Positions 9,631-18,454 of a stretch of 62,025 nt of DNA are shown piece by piece. Numbering within the stretch: the stretch's first letter is position 1; the number at the start of each line of letters is the position of its first letter. Below the pieces are notes generated by a model that saw only the letters and a list, made by a program, of their open reading frames with translations, had not been told where the DNA came from and ran no database searches. The stretch is from a bacterium (lineage in GTDB: Bacteria; Patescibacteriota; Minisyncoccia; Phycocordibacterales; UBA2100): positions 1-62,025 of the forward strand of contig RFQR01000008.1 of the NCBI GenBank assembly GCA_009924895.1, given 5' to 3'. Position numbers and translations under genes: made by a program.

Positions 9631-11127
9631 ATGGTGCGCCTGAGTACAAAAAGAGCATATACGGTTATTGCATTTGCTCTTTTTCTGGCTATCAGTTACG
9701 CATGTTATGAGGTATGGAATTTTTATCAAATTCCGCTTACCGAGACCGTCACCTGGAACGGATCTGGGTTTACTCCAAAAGAAGTGCTCATTCAAAAAGG
9801 TGGAACGGTCAGGTTTGTAAATGACAGTACGACGCCTGTTTGGCCGGCATCTGATTCTCATCCTTCGCACAATCGTCTGAAGGGATTTGATCCCGCTATG
9901 GGAGTGGTGCCAGGCGCGTCGTGGAGTTTTACGTTTGAAAACGCAGGCGTCTGGGACTTCCATAATCATCTTGAGCCACGATACGTCGGAAGAATCTTGG
10001 TCGTCGGTGCGCTCGGCGAGAGTACCGAATCCTGCCTCGCCGCAACACAAGGGGGAACACGCCCGCAGTGCTGGGAAGCCGATTTACAAACAGAATTAAA
10101 AAGACGTGGTCTCGACGCAGCGTTCACCTTGTTTGAGAATATGTATTCTGAAAGCACGACCTTTAAAGAAAATTGCCACGATGTGATGCATGTCCTTGGA
10201 AAGGCGGCCTACCAGCGATTTAAAATCGATGGTTCAGTACTGACACGTGAATCGACACGATTTTGCGGGTACGGTTTCTACCACGGCTTTATCGAAACGA
10301 TGCTCTCTGAAGAAGGGCTTCACACGCTAGACTCGGGACATCGATATTGCACCTCGCTTCTCTTTAGTGAAGCATTTCCGACAAAAGTATCAGCATTGAA
10401 TGCCTCTCAAGCGTGCTATCACGGGATTGGCCATGCGCTGTTTGATTCAATTGATGCTTCACTCTGGGGTGATCCGGAGCACATGGTGAAATCCGTTGAA
10501 CCCCAGTGCGAATCGCTCTCGGTTCTCCCTTCGCGGCGAGAGGCGTGTATGTCCGGAGTGTATAACGCGCTTGCAAATGCAATGACTGCCTCAAACTACA
10601 ATCTTGCATTTACTACAACTGGCCCGCTTCGTATTTGTCATGAGCAAAAAGACGAATATCAACTTAAATGCTCTCTCGAAATAGGCGTCGGGTATCTCAA
10701 CCACTATGCAACTCCCTTTTCTCGCAGTTTTCCCTTCATACGAACGATTGAAAAAATCCCGATTCGTCTCGAAGTGTTAGCGGCATTTATCAATGGTGAA
10801 GCGAGGCAAACCCATCGAGGTTCAACACCGCAGTCACTCGCGCGAGAATGCACACAGCTGAGAGATGCGTCGGAGCGTCGTGCCTGCGTGAGGGGTCTTG
10901 TCAGCGGTGTTAGCATGCAAGGCAAGCCAGGAGAAGAATATGTAGAGACATTTTCGGTCTGTCCCTTTTTTGAAGAACCCCCGCTACGCTCGTATTGTAT
11001 TTCAAGAGCCCGGGATACACTCGCGTTTATTTTCAATACTGACAAAATACAGGCATTCTGCGCAACACTCGCACCGAGCGACCAGTCAATTTGTTCTAGG
11101 AAGCAGGGATATGTCCCTGATATTTAA
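9631..11127 (+). CDS. Membrane-anchored cupredoxin-like domain fused to a His/Cys-motif domain of unknown function
   Basis: N-terminal TM; cupredoxin-like FTPKEVLIQKGGTVRFVNDST...GVWDFHNHLEPRYVGRILV; C-terminal CHDVMHVLGKAAY, CGYGFYHGFIE, CYHGIGHALFD. Confidence 0.75.
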   Translation: MVRLSTKRAYTVIAFALFLAISYACYEVWNFYQIPLTETVTWNGSGFTPKEVLIQKGGTVRFVNDSTTPVWPASDSHPSHNRLKGFDPAMGVVPGASWSFTFENAGVWDFHNHLEPRYVGRILVVGALGESTESCLAATQGGTRPQCWEADLQTELKRRGLDAAFTLFENMYSESTTFKENCHDVMHVLGKAAYQRFKIDGSVLTRESTRFCGYGFYHGFIETMLSEEGLHTLDSGHRYCTSLLFSEAFPTKVSALNASQACYHGIGHALFDSIDASLWGDPEHMVKSVEPQCESLSVLPSRREACMSGVYNALANAMTASNYNLAFTTTGPLRICHEQKDEYQLKCSLEIGVGYLNHYATPFSRSFPFIRTIEKIPIRLEVLAAFINGEARQTHRGSTPQSLARECTQLRDASERRACVRGLVSGVSMQGKPGEEYVETFSVCPFFEEPPLRSYCISRARDTLAFIFNTDKIQAFCATLAPSDQSICSRKQGYVPDI

Positions 11128-11142
11128 GTATCTCAGCGCACG

Positions 11143-11655
11143 TCAGCGAAGTAATGTTTTCCACTCGTAACGCAGCCCATTCTCCTCACGAGACTCGCGG
11201 CTTTGTTCTTTCACAAAGAGATGCTCGTACTCAGGGAAAAACGTATCAGCTTCTGGCGCATCTTCGACTACGGTAAGGTGAACAAGATCCACAAAGGGTA
11301 GCGCTTGCTCGTATATCTGAGCACCGCCACCAATATGAATTTCTTCTCCCCCTTTTTGAGTACGTGCCAGTTCAAGGCCTTCTTCAAGCGTAGAGACAGG
11401 AAACACGCTTTCAAGCTTCGCAACTTTTTCCTTATCACGGGTTATAACGATATTTGCTCGCTCAGGCAGTGGCTTGCCGCGAATAGCTACAATCGAGTCA
11501 AACGTTTTGCGACCCATGACGACAGGGTGACCACGAGTCAGGTCGCGAAAGCGTTTTAGATCTTCCGGCAAATGCCACAGGAGCTTGTTCTGGTTACCCA
11601 GTCCACGGTTTTCTCCGATTGCAACCACGATCACCACGTTTGACTCTTTGTACAT
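11143..11655 (-). CDS. folA: Dihydrofolate reductase
   Basis: VVAIGENRGLGNQNKLLWHLPEDLKRFRDLTRGHPVVMGRKTFDSI; IGGGAQIYEQAL. Confidence 0.95.
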   Translation of the reverse strand: MYKESNVVIVVAIGENRGLGNQNKLLWHLPEDLKRFRDLTRGHPVVMGRKTFDSIVAIRGKPLPERANIVITRDKEKVAKLESVFPVSTLEEGLELARTQKGGEEIHIGGGAQIYEQALPFVDLVHLTVVEDAPEADTFFPEYEHLFVKEQSRESREENGLRYEWKTLLR

Positions 11656-11657
11656 AG

Positions 11658-12008
11658 CTAAACGCGAGTGCGTCTGAGCGTAATGCCCGGGATACCGCTT
11701 GGCAGTATCGATGGTTTTCGGATGGTAACTTCAGCATCTAAAATTCTCGCATCCTCAAAAATTCTATCAATCACCAGCTGAGGAATTTTTTCAATAAAAT
11801 AATGTGGACCGCTCGCCACAACCTCTTGCACTATATTTCTAAAATCAACATAGTTAATGGTATCGGCAAGCCTGTCAGAGACGGCACTGCGAGACGCATC
11901 AAACGAGGCTCGAATGTCAAACACAAACTCTTGTTCGAGTTTGCGTTCGTGAGACATGACGCCATGCCTCCCCGCCACACTCAAGCCCTCAATAAAAACA
12001 CGGTCCAT
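11658..12008 (-). CDS. folB: Dihydroneopterin aldolase
   Basis: VFIEGLSVAGRHGVMSHERKLEQEFVFDIR...DTINYVDF. Confidence 0.9.
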   Translation of the reverse strand: MDRVFIEGLSVAGRHGVMSHERKLEQEFVFDIRASFDASRSAVSDRLADTINYVDFRNIVQEVVASGPHYFIEKIPQLVIDRIFEDARILDAEVTIRKPSILPSGIPGITLRRTRV

Positions 12009-12017
12009 ACAGGCAGT

Positions 12018-12725
12018 TTACTTGTTCTGAGGTGCATTTTCAAACAGCGGCCGATACATGTCGTCTTCGATAGAAATTGCAAGCTCGGCAGTATTCACGG
12101 TGTCAGTAAAAAAAACCGGCGCATCAGTAATGAGCGCAAGTGGTTGCTGCTCCTTACCCTCACCCATACACACAACAGCAGAGGCAGCGAGCGCATCCGC
12201 GACATCTGATCGTGTCATAGCAAGGGGACGGCCAAAAATATCGGGTGTGCCAATGTAATTTCGTATACCCTCAAATCCTACATAGCCCATGGCGACACCC
12301 ATCGTACCTGCATGCAAAGGACTCGTGCGACTGTCAGTAATCAGTATGCCAAAGTTTGTAAGGCCAAAGTGCGTACGAAGTCGTTCACGCAGCTTCATCG
12401 CAGAATGATAACTGTCTTTCGGCAGTAAAATGATTTTTCCATCGGCATTTGACTCATCAACGCCAGCATTCGGCATTACTTGTCCATCTTTAACGGTAAG
12501 CCAGCAGTGTTTTGTTGATATCGCTCATTCACTTTCTGATTGAATAAGAGCATCTTTGTCTTCCTTACGTAGTGCCAGCACTACGCGCCCTTCTGTGAGT
12601 GCCGCTATTTTTGAAGTGACAACCAGCACTGAGTTTTCTGGAACCTTGTCTATATGCTCGAGAATAAAATCAAACAAGGGCTCACGCTCGAGAAAAACAC
12701 GCGTTGTAATCGGTGTTACCTGCAT
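12018..12725 (-). pseudogene. F420-0:gamma-glutamyl ligase (CofE/COG1478)-like, interrupted by an in-frame TGA at 12525..12527
   Basis: MQVTPITTRVFLEREPLFDFILEHIDKVPENSVLVVTSKIAALTEGR...IQSESE*AISTKHCWLTVKDGQVMPNAGVDESNADGKIILLPKDSYHSA: both halves are in the same frame. Confidence 0.85.
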
Positions 12726-12758
12726 AACAGCATCATACCAAGATGGCTACTCGTCGCC

Positions 12759-13190
12759 ATGACCCTCCCCAAAGTCTACGTTGGCTGTGCGCTTACCCAC
12801 GCGCCTGAATCGTTCAAAGAAATGGTAGCTCAGTTTAAAGCTCAACTCGCTCGAGCAGGATATGCGGAAATTCTTGATTTTGTTGATATGCATGATAGCA
12901 CTCCAACACAGGCGTACGATCACGACATCGGCTGCGTACGGAGTTGTGACGCACTAATCGCTTTTCTCGACCTGCCTTCATTGGGGCTTGGCATGGAATT
13001 ACAAGAAGCGATCGTTCAGGGAAAGGCAGTACTGTGCCTTTGCCCAACATAAATACCAATCACTCGCATGGTTCGCGGTATTCGCGACAAAGGACTCACC
13101 ACCCTCGAAGAGTACTCGTCTGTCGAAGATGCGGTTGAAAAGGCTGCAATTTTCTTGAAAAACGTTAGAGCGCCTTATTGTCGTTCTTGA
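12759..13190 (+). pseudogene. Nucleoside 2-deoxyribosyltransferase-like, interrupted by an in-frame TAA at 13050..13052
   Basis: VYVGCALTHAPESFKEM...DHDIGCVRSCDALIAFLDLPSLGLGMELQEAIVQGKAVLCLCPT*IPITRMVRGIRDKGLTTLEEYSSVEDAVEKAAIFLKN: same frame on both sides. Confidence 0.75.
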
Positions 13191-13797
13191 GCTTCTTTAT
13201 ATCGCCACTAAAAACGTACTTCATTTCGTCCGTCTTCTCCTTCTTTCCCTTATCAACGACATCTTTCATGTGCCAACGACTCTTGCGAGCCTTGATTGAG
13301 TGCTTGAGTTCTTCAAAGACAATCTGACAAATACGTTCACCCGGATGCAGCTGTATTATTTGGGAGCGCGTGTTGTTTCGAATCGGAAGCGTGAGTGGTC
13401 CTTCGTATGATGCGTCGATGATTCCAGTCAGATCCACAGAAAGCCCTTTGCGGTTTACCGATGAGCGTGGATACAACACCGCCATGAGGTCATCGGGGAT
13501 TTTAATAGTTTCAAACGTTGAAACCAAAACGTACTCGCCGGGCAAGAGGTCAAACGACTGTCCCTGCTCGAGTTCGATCACATCAAAATACTCCGGGCCA
13601 TGGTCTTTCAGGGGGTCAATCGTGAGCGCCTTGCGACCTTCTTCGGTAATGCGCCACGATTTCGGCACTAAAAAGGTAAATCCCAAACGAAGATCAACCG
13701 CATGTGCCTGCAACTGAAACGAATCAAGACTCGGATTAATACCAATATTTCCTTTCTGCACTCGCGCAAGGATTTCTTCTCTTGTAAGAATTGCCAT
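13165..13797 (-). CDS. dcd: dCTP deaminase / dUTPase-family protein
   Basis: INPSLDSFQLQAHAVDLRLG; AVLYPRSSVNRKGLSVDLTGIIDASYEGPLTLPIRN. Confidence 0.9.
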   Translation of the reverse strand: MAILTREEILARVQKGNIGINPSLDSFQLQAHAVDLRLGFTFLVPKSWRITEEGRKALTIDPLKDHGPEYFDVIELEQGQSFDLLPGEYVLVSTFETIKIPDDLMAVLYPRSSVNRKGLSVDLTGIIDASYEGPLTLPIRNNTRSQIIQLHPGERICQIVFEELKHSIKARKSRWHMKDVVDKGKKEKTDEMKYVFSGDIKKLKNDNKAL

Positions 13798-13799
13798 AA

Positions 13800-14636
13800 T
13801 TAAAGGACAATTTGTAAACCAGTAATAGCAGGTTGCGGCTGATATTGATCAGCAAGATTTTTTGCAATCGTTTCAACAAGCTTTTTGTCCTTCTTCTCCG
13901 CTTTATCGTAACTATATTTTGGGAGACTCAGGCGGATGGGTTTGTGTGTGTTTTTACGCTTAAGCATTTCTTTTACTGCGTCGTACTGATTGTCGTAAAT
14001 GTGAGCATTTGAAATCGAGTGCGAGTAGACACCAGGTTTTACATTAAGCTTTTGCGCGAGGATGGTCATAAGGAGCGCAAAGCCTGCAACATCTGACGGG
14101 AAGCCAAGAACCATATCGTTTGAACGAACAATATTGTGCATATTGAGTCGTCCGCCAATTATGTTTACGGTAAATGAGTACGGGCACGGTACATTTTTAC
14201 GGACAGTTCCTCCTAAACCATCTGCACTCGGGTCCCAGGTAATCACCACGCCATGACGTGACGTTGGATCTGCCTTCAAATGCTTTACGAGCTGCCCGAG
14301 CTGGTCACGTCCGAAATGCTTTCTCCACCGGTAGCCATAGGCGACGGTGACCGTATCTGCGGGGTTTGTGAATGCATCCCAAATTTTCGTGTAATCGCGC
14401 AAAAAATCTGCAGGCTTTCGCGCGCCTGAAATAAACCATACCTGCTCAGCCACGAACATTCGTACCGGAATTTTGCGCAGCGTAAGGAGCGGAAAGCCGT
14501 CTTTCTCGACATCATGTGAAAAATGCATCCCGGGAACTGCTGCAACTTCGTGCTTGGTGCGATTATTTATTTCGCGCACGCCATCTTTGACAATGCGACG
14601 CAACAGGTCTTGGTAGAGTGCATCGAACTTGGTCAT
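13800..14636 (-). CDS. thyA: Thymidylate synthase
   Basis: CPYSFTVNIIGGRLNMHNIVRSNDMVLGFPSDVAGFALL; start set at MTKFDALYQDLLRRI. Confidence 0.93.
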   Translation of the reverse strand: MTKFDALYQDLLRRIVKDGVREINNRTKHEVAAVPGMHFSHDVEKDGFPLLTLRKIPVRMFVAEQVWFISGARKPADFLRDYTKIWDAFTNPADTVTVAYGYRWRKHFGRDQLGQLVKHLKADPTSRHGVVITWDPSADGLGGTVRKNVPCPYSFTVNIIGGRLNMHNIVRSNDMVLGFPSDVAGFALLMTILAQKLNVKPGVYSHSISNAHIYDNQYDAVKEMLKRKNTHKPIRLSLPKYSYDKAEKKDKKLVETIAKNLADQYQPQPAITGLQIVL

Positions 14637-14700
14637 GAGAGCAGTATATATGAGACTCAAAACGTGGTATATACTCCGAAGGCACTGGGAGATATTTGCC

Positions 14701-15168
14701 ATGAAAATCAAGTACCCATATCAGCCTGCGGGACGGGAAATACAGTATGTTTCTCTCGACAATTCGTTTATGGCGATGGCCCGCCACATCGCCCTCACCG
14801 AGTCTCTTGACGATGCGATAAAAACTGCTGCCGTTGTGGTAAAAGAGGGCACTGTTATTGCAACGGCGGCAAATGGTAGTGGATACCATAAAAGCCATGT
14901 CTGCGAACGGGTACGCCTCAACATTCCGACGGGGCAAGGGTACGACCTCTGCGAAGGATGTCATCCTAAAAATCACGCTGAGGGAAAAGCGATGGCACAG
15001 GTACGAGGCGCCGCAGGAGCTGACGTGTATCTCTGGGGTCACTGGTGGTGCTGTGAATCATGCTGGAGCGCCATGATAGCCGCTCGTATCAAAAACATCT
15101 TTTTACTCGAACAGAGTGAGAAGCTCTTTAACAAAGAGCATCCAGACAACATCCTCGGCCGGTGGTGA
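14701..15168 (+). CDS. Deoxycytidylate (CMP/dCMP) deaminase-family protein
   Basis: KNHAEGKAMAQ (HAE) and CCESCWSAM (C-x2-C) zinc motifs. Confidence 0.8.
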   Translation: MKIKYPYQPAGREIQYVSLDNSFMAMARHIALTESLDDAIKTAAVVVKEGTVIATAANGSGYHKSHVCERVRLNIPTGQGYDLCEGCHPKNHAEGKAMAQVRGAAGADVYLWGHWWCCESCWSAMIAARIKNIFLLEQSEKLFNKEHPDNILGRW

Positions 15169-15312
15169 CACTGGCTTTTCTTTTAGCATCTTTTTACCAC
15201 TTTTTCTTTGCCCGTGTTCTTTTCCCCTCTCCACCACCTTATCTCTTCTTTTATCTCCGCCCTTTTTTATTTCCCTCTTTTTCTTCACTTGTATTACTGC
15301 TGGTATTTCAAA

Positions 15313-15350
15313 TGTACCATGTTATGTCCGGTCGGACATGACATGGTACA
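15313..15350. promoter_or_regulatory. 38-bp near-perfect palindrome TGTACCATGTTATGTCCGGTCGGACATGACATGGTACA
   Basis: 18-bp arms, one T/G mismatch, 2-bp centre; lies just upstream of the predicted promoter of 15387. Confidence 0.7.
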
Positions 15351-15386
15351 TCGGGAAATTATAGTGCCGTGTGATACAATGTTTTT

Positions 15387-15722
15387 ATGGATTTTAGAGA
15401 ATACCAAAAAAATGCGAATAAAACCGCCGCGTTTAAGAACCTCCAAAAAGAGCAGGCGTTACTCTATGTGACACTTGGTGTTGCGGGCGAAGTCGGCGAA
15501 CTCGTAAACAAAGTTAAGAAAATTATTCGCGATGACAATGGCATCCTTACTAAAGAGAAGGCCCGAGAGATTCAATACGAAACTGGTGATGTTCTGTGGT
15601 ATATCTCACAAATTGCTCGCCTCACCGGCAGCTCAATTGAAAAAGTTGCAGAAATGAACATTCAAAAACTGCACGCTAGAAAGAAGCGCGGCACGATACA
15701 GGGGGCGGGCGACTATAGATAA
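15387..15722 (+). CDS. MazG-like nucleotide pyrophosphohydrolase
   Basis: LGVAGEVGELVNKVKKIIRDDNG...YETGDVLWYISQIARLTG. Confidence 0.9.
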   Translation: MDFREYQKNANKTAAFKNLQKEQALLYVTLGVAGEVGELVNKVKKIIRDDNGILTKEKAREIQYETGDVLWYISQIARLTGSSIEKVAEMNIQKLHARKKRGTIQGAGDYR

Positions 15723-15723
15723 T

Positions 15724-16452
15724 ATGAGAAAAGGTGTACAGCACACGCGAGGAAAGAAAACACCGGGCAAGCTCATCGTACTCGACGGGTCTGATGGCGT
15801 GGGCAAATCCACCCAGACGAAATTGCTGCTTGATCGCTTAAAAAAAGAGAAAGTGAAGGTACAAACGCTTGATTTCCCCCAGTACTCAGAGCATTTTTTT
15901 GGAAAACTGCTTGGCGATTGTCTCTCCGGTAAACACGGAGACTTTATTGGAGTCGACCCCTACATTGTCTCTGTGCTCTACGCCGCCGATCGCTGGGAAT
16001 CTAAAGCAAAGCTAGAATCGTGGCTCTCGTCAGGAACAAACGTTATTCTCAACCGCTACGTCAGTTCAAATCAGATGCACCAAGGTGGCAAAATCGCTGA
16101 TTTGAAAAAGCGTAAAGAATTTTTAAATTGGCTCGACACGCTTGAGCACAAAATCTTTGCACTCCCGCGCCCGGAGATCATCTTTTATCTCAACCTTCCC
16201 GTTGAGCTTTCGCTTCGCCTTTTGGCTGAACGGAGCGAAAAGGAGAAACGCAAGTATATCGCACTCGGCTCACTCGATCAGGCAGAAAGTAACGTGAAGC
16301 ACCTTGCAGATACTCAAAAGAGCGCACTTGCCATCATTCAGAAAAATAGTACCTGGAAAAAGATAGATTGTGCCAATGAACAGGGCATTTTGCCGCGTGA
16401 AGTAATCCATGAGAGACTATATTCACACGTATCCAAAATAATCCGCATATGA
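15724..16452 (+). CDS. tmk: Thymidylate kinase
   Basis: LIVLDGSDGVGKSTQTKLLLDRL; YAADRWESK; NRYVSSNQ. Confidence 0.9.
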   Translation: MRKGVQHTRGKKTPGKLIVLDGSDGVGKSTQTKLLLDRLKKEKVKVQTLDFPQYSEHFFGKLLGDCLSGKHGDFIGVDPYIVSVLYAADRWESKAKLESWLSSGTNVILNRYVSSNQMHQGGKIADLKKRKEFLNWLDTLEHKIFALPRPEIIFYLNLPVELSLRLLAERSEKEKRKYIALGSLDQAESNVKHLADTQKSALAIIQKNSTWKKIDCANEQGILPREVIHERLYSHVSKIIRI

Positions 16453-16503
16453 TCTAATTTATTTGGTACTCTGCATTTCACTACCGGCTAAACCCTAAAC
16501 CCT

Positions 16504-17769
16504 ATGAACTACCCCCATATCAAACGTCAGGACAAAGCAGTCTACAAAACACTTGAAGGCGAAGAGAAACGTGAGGCAGAAGGTCTTGAGCTCATCCCTT
16601 CAGAAAACTATGCGTCAATGGCAGTGCGTGAAGCAAATGCGTCTATTTTTACGAACAAGTATTCAGAAGGATACCCGGGCAAGCGCTACTATGGTGGCCA
16701 GAGATTCACCGATGAGGTAGAGCGCATCGCAATAGAGCGTGCAAAAAAGCTCTTTGGTGCAGCATTTGCAAATGTGCAACCACACGCTGGCGCTGCTGCA
16801 AACGTGGCGATATACTTTGCACTCCTTGAACCAGGCGACACGGTACTCGGTATGGATCTCTCTCATGGCGGCCATCTTACCCACGGCCACCCGGTCACCT
16901 ATCTCACCAAAATTTTCAGATTCGTGCGATACAAAATGAAAAACGTCGAGACAGGCGAAATGGACTACGATGCTATGCGCGAAGTAGCGCTCAAAGAGAA
17001 ACCTAAGATTCTTCTTGCGGGTCACTCAGCATATCCTCGCGAGCTTGACTACCAGCGCATGGCTGATATAGCGCACGAAGTCGGCGCGATTGCCATCATG
17101 GATGCGGCGCACATCGCAGGCTTGATAGCTGGTAAAGCGGTGAAAAATCCATTTGATTATGGATTTGATGTAATGACGACTACCACACACAAGACCTTGC
17201 GTGGCCCCCGTGGTGGCATGATTCTCACGCGCGAGTCAGAAGAAATTGCAAAGAAGATTGATAAGGCTGTTTTCCCAGGCTTTCAGGGGGGACCACTCAT
17301 GCACAACATAGCCGCAAAAGCTGTGTGTTTTGGAGAGGCTCTTTCTCCGAAGTTTAAGTCATATGCAAAGCAGGTATTAAAGAACGCAAAAGCGATGGAG
17401 AGAGTCTTTGCGAAAGCCGGAGTAAAGATGATTACCGGCGGCACTTCAAATCACTTGCTTCTTGTTGATGTATGGACTTCATTTGGCATCGGCGGCCGTG
17501 AAGCAGAAACGCTTCTTGATTCCGTCGGCATGACACTCAACATGAACTCAATTGCAGATGATACAAGGAAGCCAATGGACCCATCTGGCATTCGATTTGG
17601 GACACCAGCTGCTACAACCCGTGGTTTCAAAGAAAAGGAGTGTGCTCGTATTGCTGAACTGATGATTGAAACGATCAAAAATCGCACTGACAAAAAAGTC
17701 CTCGCAAAAGTGCAGGCTGAGATCAAAAAGATGTGCAAAAAGCATCCGGTGCCGAAGCGCTTTGTGTAG
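16504..17769 (+). CDS. glyA: Serine hydroxymethyltransferase
   Basis: LELIPSENYAS; YSEGYPGKRYYGGQ; TTTTHKTLRGPRGGMIL. Confidence 0.97.
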   Translation: MNYPHIKRQDKAVYKTLEGEEKREAEGLELIPSENYASMAVREANASIFTNKYSEGYPGKRYYGGQRFTDEVERIAIERAKKLFGAAFANVQPHAGAAANVAIYFALLEPGDTVLGMDLSHGGHLTHGHPVTYLTKIFRFVRYKMKNVETGEMDYDAMREVALKEKPKILLAGHSAYPRELDYQRMADIAHEVGAIAIMDAAHIAGLIAGKAVKNPFDYGFDVMTTTTHKTLRGPRGGMILTRESEEIAKKIDKAVFPGFQGGPLMHNIAAKAVCFGEALSPKFKSYAKQVLKNAKAMERVFAKAGVKMITGGTSNHLLLVDVWTSFGIGGREAETLLDSVGMTLNMNSIADDTRKPMDPSGIRFGTPAATTRGFKEKECARIAELMIETIKNRTDKKVLAKVQAEIKKMCKKHPVPKRFV

Positions 17770-17780
17770 TGTATGTATAA

Positions 17781-17807
17781 AGAGGGTGCCCGTTGGGCAC
17801 CCTCTTT
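17781..17807. terminator. Hairpin AGAGGGTGCCCGTTGGGCACCCTCTTT
   Basis: Perfect inverted repeat between convergent genes. Confidence 0.75.
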
Positions 17808-17811
17808 GATG

Positions 17812-18362
17812 TCAAGAGAGCTGCTGGAAGTACTTGTCCAGCACCTCTCTATGAGTCATAAACGCAATTCGTTTCTTGTCGAGTGCTCCGTAAAGGGTTT
17901 TGGTCATCACGAGCCGCTCTTGCACTTCCGCAGTCGGTTGGAATGGGAGCATCATATACTGACCCGAGCGCACGATCCCGAAAACCAGCGTTTGCGATCC
18001 GTCTGTGATGCTGACCGTGTGAAAGTGGTCGATTGACGAGAGAGGATCAAGAATGTGAACATTCACTTCTTCCCATGCTTCGCGTGCTCCTGCTTCCTGC
18101 CAGGCCTCTATCATCGCGAAACCTCCAGGAAGCGCAAGAAGGCCCTTGCCCGGCTCTTCACCACGGCGAACCATGATAATCCCTGGCCCGTATGGAATGA
18201 TGAGGTTTGTGACAGGAAGTGCGTTGATATACGTCGATTCTCCACATTTTAGTTGCAGCAGTACACTTCCCACTTCCCCTCAGGAAATGGTGGTAGCTTA
18301 TGGCCACAGTGACCGCAGAACTGATGTGCTCTGAGAAGTTTTTTTCGCGCAGGTGCGGACAT
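17812..18362 (-). pseudogene. Nudix hydrolase with N-terminal zinc ribbon, frameshifted near 18249
   Basis: Frame 1: MSAPARKKLLRAHQFCGHCGHKLPPFPEGKWEVYCCN* ; frame 2: KCGESTYINALPVTNLIIPYGPGIIMVRRG...GGFAMIEAWQEAGAREAWEEV. Confidence 0.75.
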
Positions 18363-18454
18363 GGCTCTCCTCTTTCGTGGTTTACTTGTAAAAATTACTA
18401 TACAACATTTTAACGCATGGAGCAACTGCGCTCGAGAGACTTATACTAAACTTT

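Noticed and set aside
12525-13052. Alternative genetic code (UGA read as sense, as in Gracilibacteria/SR1) to explain the in-frame TGA in the CofE-like gene
   Set aside because: Many intact genes terminate with TGA (for example 6477..7106 and 32976..33173), conserved proteins contain no in-frame TGA, and neighbouring interruptions use TAA and TAG as well
15103-15288. Lys/Arg-rich ORF MKKKREIKKGGDKRRDKVV on the minus strand
   Set aside because: Antisense translation of the pyrimidine tract, overlapping the dCMP deaminase 3' end; no SD or promoter
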